A program made the position numbers and the translations under genes. The notes under the pieces were generated by a model, which did no database searches, was not told the DNA's origin, and saw only the letters and a program-made list of their open reading frames with translations. Shown piece after piece: positions 5,819 to 7,834 of a stretch of DNA of 7,834 nt. The stretch is from Pirellulaceae bacterium (GTDB lineage: Bacteria > Planctomycetota > Planctomycetia > Pirellulales > Pirellulaceae), in assembly GCA_022448645.1 (NCBI GenBank), contig JAKVBZ010000147.1, positions 1-7,834 on the forward strand, given 5' to 3'. Position 1 is the first letter of the stretch; each line of letters begins with the position of its first letter.

Positions 5819-6841
5819 TCATTTCATTTCCAGCACCAGGCGTCCCAGAACTTTTTTTGCGCGTAGCAACTCGAGTCCTTCGTTGATTTGCTCAAACGGC
5901 AGCGTGTCCGTCACAATGGACTTTGTATGCCCCGAGGCCACGAGTCCAACGACATCGATCAGGTCTTGCTTGCGGCCACATCGCGAACCGATCAACTGCA
6001 ATTCGTTTTGGGCAATGTATTTGCTGCTCAACGGGTATTCTTCGGGTGTATATCCGACGATCACAAGTCTTGCACCATTGGCCAATCCGTTCACGCACCA
6101 GCTCATGCTCTGCTGCGAACCGACGATATCGATAGCACAATCCACACCCCAGCCTTCTGTGAGTTGACGAATTTTTTCGTTCAAGTCATCGCGCACACCG
6201 TTGATGACCTCGTCGGCACCAAATTCCAGCGCGCGATTCACTTTGGCGTCAGTCACATCTACTGCGATCACTCGCGCGCCAACGAGCTTGGCGAACTGTA
6301 TGGCGTACGAACCGACACCGCCAACGCCGATGATCAACACCGTTTCTCCTAAAGTAATGCCACCACGGTCGATCGCATGGTATGCCGTGATTCCGGCATC
6401 GACCAGCACGGCCGCATCTGGCCAGGAAATCGACCTAGGAACCTTCACGATCTGTCGAGCGGGCATCCGCAGGAACTCAGCATGTCCTCCCGGCAAATTT
6501 CGCGCGCCCAAGATGCCGGTCATGTAGGGACAAATGTTCGCACGATTCGTCAGGCACAACTTGCAACGGCCACACACCTGGAAGTTGTGTGTAATCACGT
6601 GGTCACCAACACGTAAATCTTCCACGCGATCGCCAAGCTCGGTGACGATTCCAGCCGGTTCGTGTCCCGTGATGAATGGCAGGTCCGGTCGGTAACCAAA
6701 ACCCTCCATCAACTTCAGATCCGTCCCATCGATGCCACAAGTGCGAATCTGGATGAGAACATCCTCTTCACCCACGGTGGGTGTAGGAACGTCTTCCCAG
6801 ACAAGAGGTTTTCCAAATGCTTTCAGTACAGCTGCTCGCAT
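5819..6841 (-). CDS. Zinc-dependent medium-chain alcohol dehydrogenase (MDR family)
   Basis: The 340-residue protein is a full-length zinc-dependent MDR oxidoreductase, oxidising an alcohol or polyol to a carbonyl with NAD(P) in the cytoplasm. The N-terminal catalytic domain shows Cys35 (CGIDGTD), His60-Glu61 (GHEPAG) and probably Asp148 as catalytic-zinc ligands. The structural-zinc lobe has Cys90, Cys93, Cys96 and Cys104 (CGRCKLC...C). The Rossmann domain has GVGGVG at 172-177, and Asp195 at the end of its second strand favours NAD over NADP. I chose the ATG at 6841 because MRAAVLKAFGKPLVWEDVP begins where family members usually begin. The frame stays open to a GTG at 6901, which would add 20 residues that look unlike the family; neither start has a clear Shine-Dalgarno. 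It sits between the aldolase and ABM genes in the same direction. The specific substrate is not identifiable. Confidence 0.95.
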   Translation of the reverse strand: MRAAVLKAFGKPLVWEDVPTPTVGEEDVLIQIRTCGIDGTDLKLMEGFGYRPDLPFITGHEPAGIVTELGDRVEDLRVGDHVITHNFQVCGRCKLCLTNRANICPYMTGILGARNLPGGHAEFLRMPARQIVKVPRSISWPDAAVLVDAGITAYHAIDRGGITLGETVLIIGVGGVGSYAIQFAKLVGARVIAVDVTDAKVNRALEFGADEVINGVRDDLNEKIRQLTEGWGVDCAIDIVGSQQSMSWCVNGLANGARLVIVGYTPEEYPLSSKYIAQNELQLIGSRCGRKQDLIDVVGLVASGHTKSIVTDTLPFEQINEGLELLRAKKVLGRLVLEMK

Positions 6842-6997
6842 GGCAGGTGATTGGGTCGATATGTTGTGAAGAGCGGTACCAGGAAGAACCACACTCCTCA
6901 CAGTACCAGACGGGAACAGAAAAAATAATCTACGCCTACGAATCGAAACAACTGTTGGTCGAACAGATCCTCTTTGTCCCTAGACCATTGGTTGTCA

Positions 6998-7044
6998 GCC
7001 GGAGGCGCTAGCCGCGAATGAGCCTCCGAACGCTAGCCCGAATG
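6998..7044. repeat. REP-like palindromic intergenic repeat with GCTAGC core
   Basis: CGGAGGC (7000-7006) and GCCTCCG (7022-7028) form a 7-bp inverted repeat. Overlapping it, CGCTAGCC-G-CGAATG (7006-7020) recurs as CGCTAGCC-CGAATG (7031-7044) with a 25-bp period, and each copy contains the palindrome GCTAGC. The composition is GC-rich compared with the surrounding spacer. It lies 35 bp downstream of the aldolase stop and well upstream of the dehydrogenase. From memory, similar GGAGGC-GCTAGC intergenic elements occur many times in Rhodopirellula-type genomes, but I cannot check this. There is no T-tract. Confidence 0.6.
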
Positions 7045-7078
7045 TATCACGAAAGATTGCTAATGAGTCACGTGATGT

Positions 7079-7834
7079 TCAGGTTCCGTCGGTCTGTAGT
7101 CCACGAATTTGACCGTAAAGTTCAGTCGCAGCATCGTACATGAACTGATGATCTTCGCCGCATTGTACCCAATGGACCCCCATGCGAGCTGCGTTTCGTG
7201 CTTGCGCTTCGTCTCCTCCCATACCCATCCCGACAAATTTACCGGCGGCTCGTGTCTTGTCAACAATCGTTTGCATCGCTTCGACGACCTTTGGGTGTTG
7301 GATATCGGTCATGTGTGTGAGTGAATGCGCCAGATCGACAGGGCCAATCACGACTGAGTCCAGCCCTTCGATGGACACAATTTCATCGATTTCCGCAAGG
7401 GCATTAGCGTTTTCTACCTGTACTGACACAAAAAGGTGTTCGTTGGCCGCCTTTAAATACTCGTCCAACTCAATTTTCCCGAAATCGGAGGCTCGTCGCG
7501 GCCCCAAGCCACGCTTGCCAAGCGGCGCATAGCGGCAGGTCTCGACAACGTGACGAGCTTCGGCGGCCGACTGCATTTGGGGCACCACAATTCCGTGAAC
7601 GCCAATGTCCAAAATCGGTTTAATCGACGCCACATCAGCATCTGGAACACGGACAAATACGGGTACCTCATGTGCCCGAGCCGCCAGCAAATGCAGTACC
7701 ACGTGTTCTGCATTGAGATGCGAATGTTCGGTGTCGACCCATAAAAAATCGGTGCACGGGGCGAGAACCTCGCTCACCACCGGTTCCGTAAGCGTGATAG
7801 AACATCCCACACCCAAGTGGCCGGAAAGTAGTTT
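7079..7834 (-). CDS. HpcH/HpaI family aldolase (N-terminus beyond right edge)
   Basis: 251 residues are visible, ending at the TGA at 7081-7079. The frame is open to the window edge through KLLSGHLGVGCSITLTEP, which is ordinary N-terminal family sequence, so the true start lies outside. The TTG at 7816 is not a credible start. The family uses a divalent metal for retro-aldol cleavage of 2-oxo acids (4-hydroxy-2-oxoheptanedioate, 2-keto-3-deoxy sugar acids) to pyruvate plus an aldehyde. Counting from the first visible residue, DTEH at 34-37 supplies the catalytic His37, Arg62 (FVRVP) is the substrate-binding arginine, and PLGKRGLGPRR at about 104-114 is the usual loop. Metal ligands are Glu141 (QVEN) and Asp167 (GPVDLA). 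All key residues are present, so it should be active. It is the first of three co-directional genes; the aldehyde product could feed the adjacent dehydrogenase, which is inference. Confidence 0.95.
   Translation of the reverse strand, partial: KLLSGHLGVGCSITLTEPVVSEVLAPCTDFLWVDTEHSHLNAEHVVLHLLAARAHEVPVFVRVPDADVASIKPILDIGVHGIVVPQMQSAAEARHVVETCRYAPLGKRGLGPRRASDFGKIELDEYLKAANEHLFVSVQVENANALAEIDEIVSIEGLDSVVIGPVDLAHSLTHMTDIQHPKVVEAMQTIVDKTRAAGKFVGMGMGGDEAQARNAARMGVHWVQCGEDHQFMYDAATELYGQIRGLQTDGT

Noticed and set aside
7079..7816. Aldolase starting at the TTG at 7816 as a complete gene
   Set aside because: The frame continues in typical family sequence to the window edge, so the gene is truncated by the window rather than starting there.

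Overview
The window looks like a piece of a planctomycete chromosome (Planctomycetota, probably Pirellulales or Rhodopirellula-like). The main clue is the N-terminus of the large leftmost protein. It has a basic stretch followed by LEQLEQRLVFS, which matches the LEPR-XLL type sorting/anchor motif that I know from very large exported planctomycete proteins. The roughly 50% GC content, long intergenic spaces and weak or missing Shine-Dalgarno sequences also fit. All five genes I can support are on the minus strand.

Left part (1-3604): one uninterrupted minus-strand frame of 1201 codons, with its start inside the window and its C-terminus beyond the left edge. It encodes a modular, probably secreted protein: LEPR-XLL-like N-terminus, a sialidase-like Asp-box region, an alpha/beta-hydrolase (dienelactone hydrolase-like) domain with a complete Ser-Asp-His set, and a long YVTN-type beta-propeller region.

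Middle (3605-5438): about 1.8 kb that is mostly non-coding around one small gene (4437-4811). This gene encodes a stand-alone receiver-fold protein that has lost its phospho-acceptor Asp, one acidic-pocket residue and the conserved Lys, so it is a pseudo-receiver. A strong, symmetrical intrinsic terminator follows it. A second terminator-like hairpin with a T-tract sits in its leader, upstream of the ribosome binding site, which suggests attenuation or an upstream small RNA. Several dyads and a nested inverted-repeat block lie in the flanking gaps.

Right part (5439-7834): three co-directional metabolic genes, transcribed in the order HpcH/HpaI-type aldolase (N-terminus beyond the right edge), zinc-dependent medium-chain dehydrogenase, and an ABM-fold putative monooxygenase. 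The gaps are 237 and 92 bp. The first holds a REP-like palindromic repeat and the second a hairpin that starts at the base after the dehydrogenase stop codon. A shared role in breaking down a sugar acid or aromatic-derived oxo-acid is plausible, but the substrate cannot be read from the sequence. I see no tRNA, rRNA, CRISPR array, transposase or phage gene.
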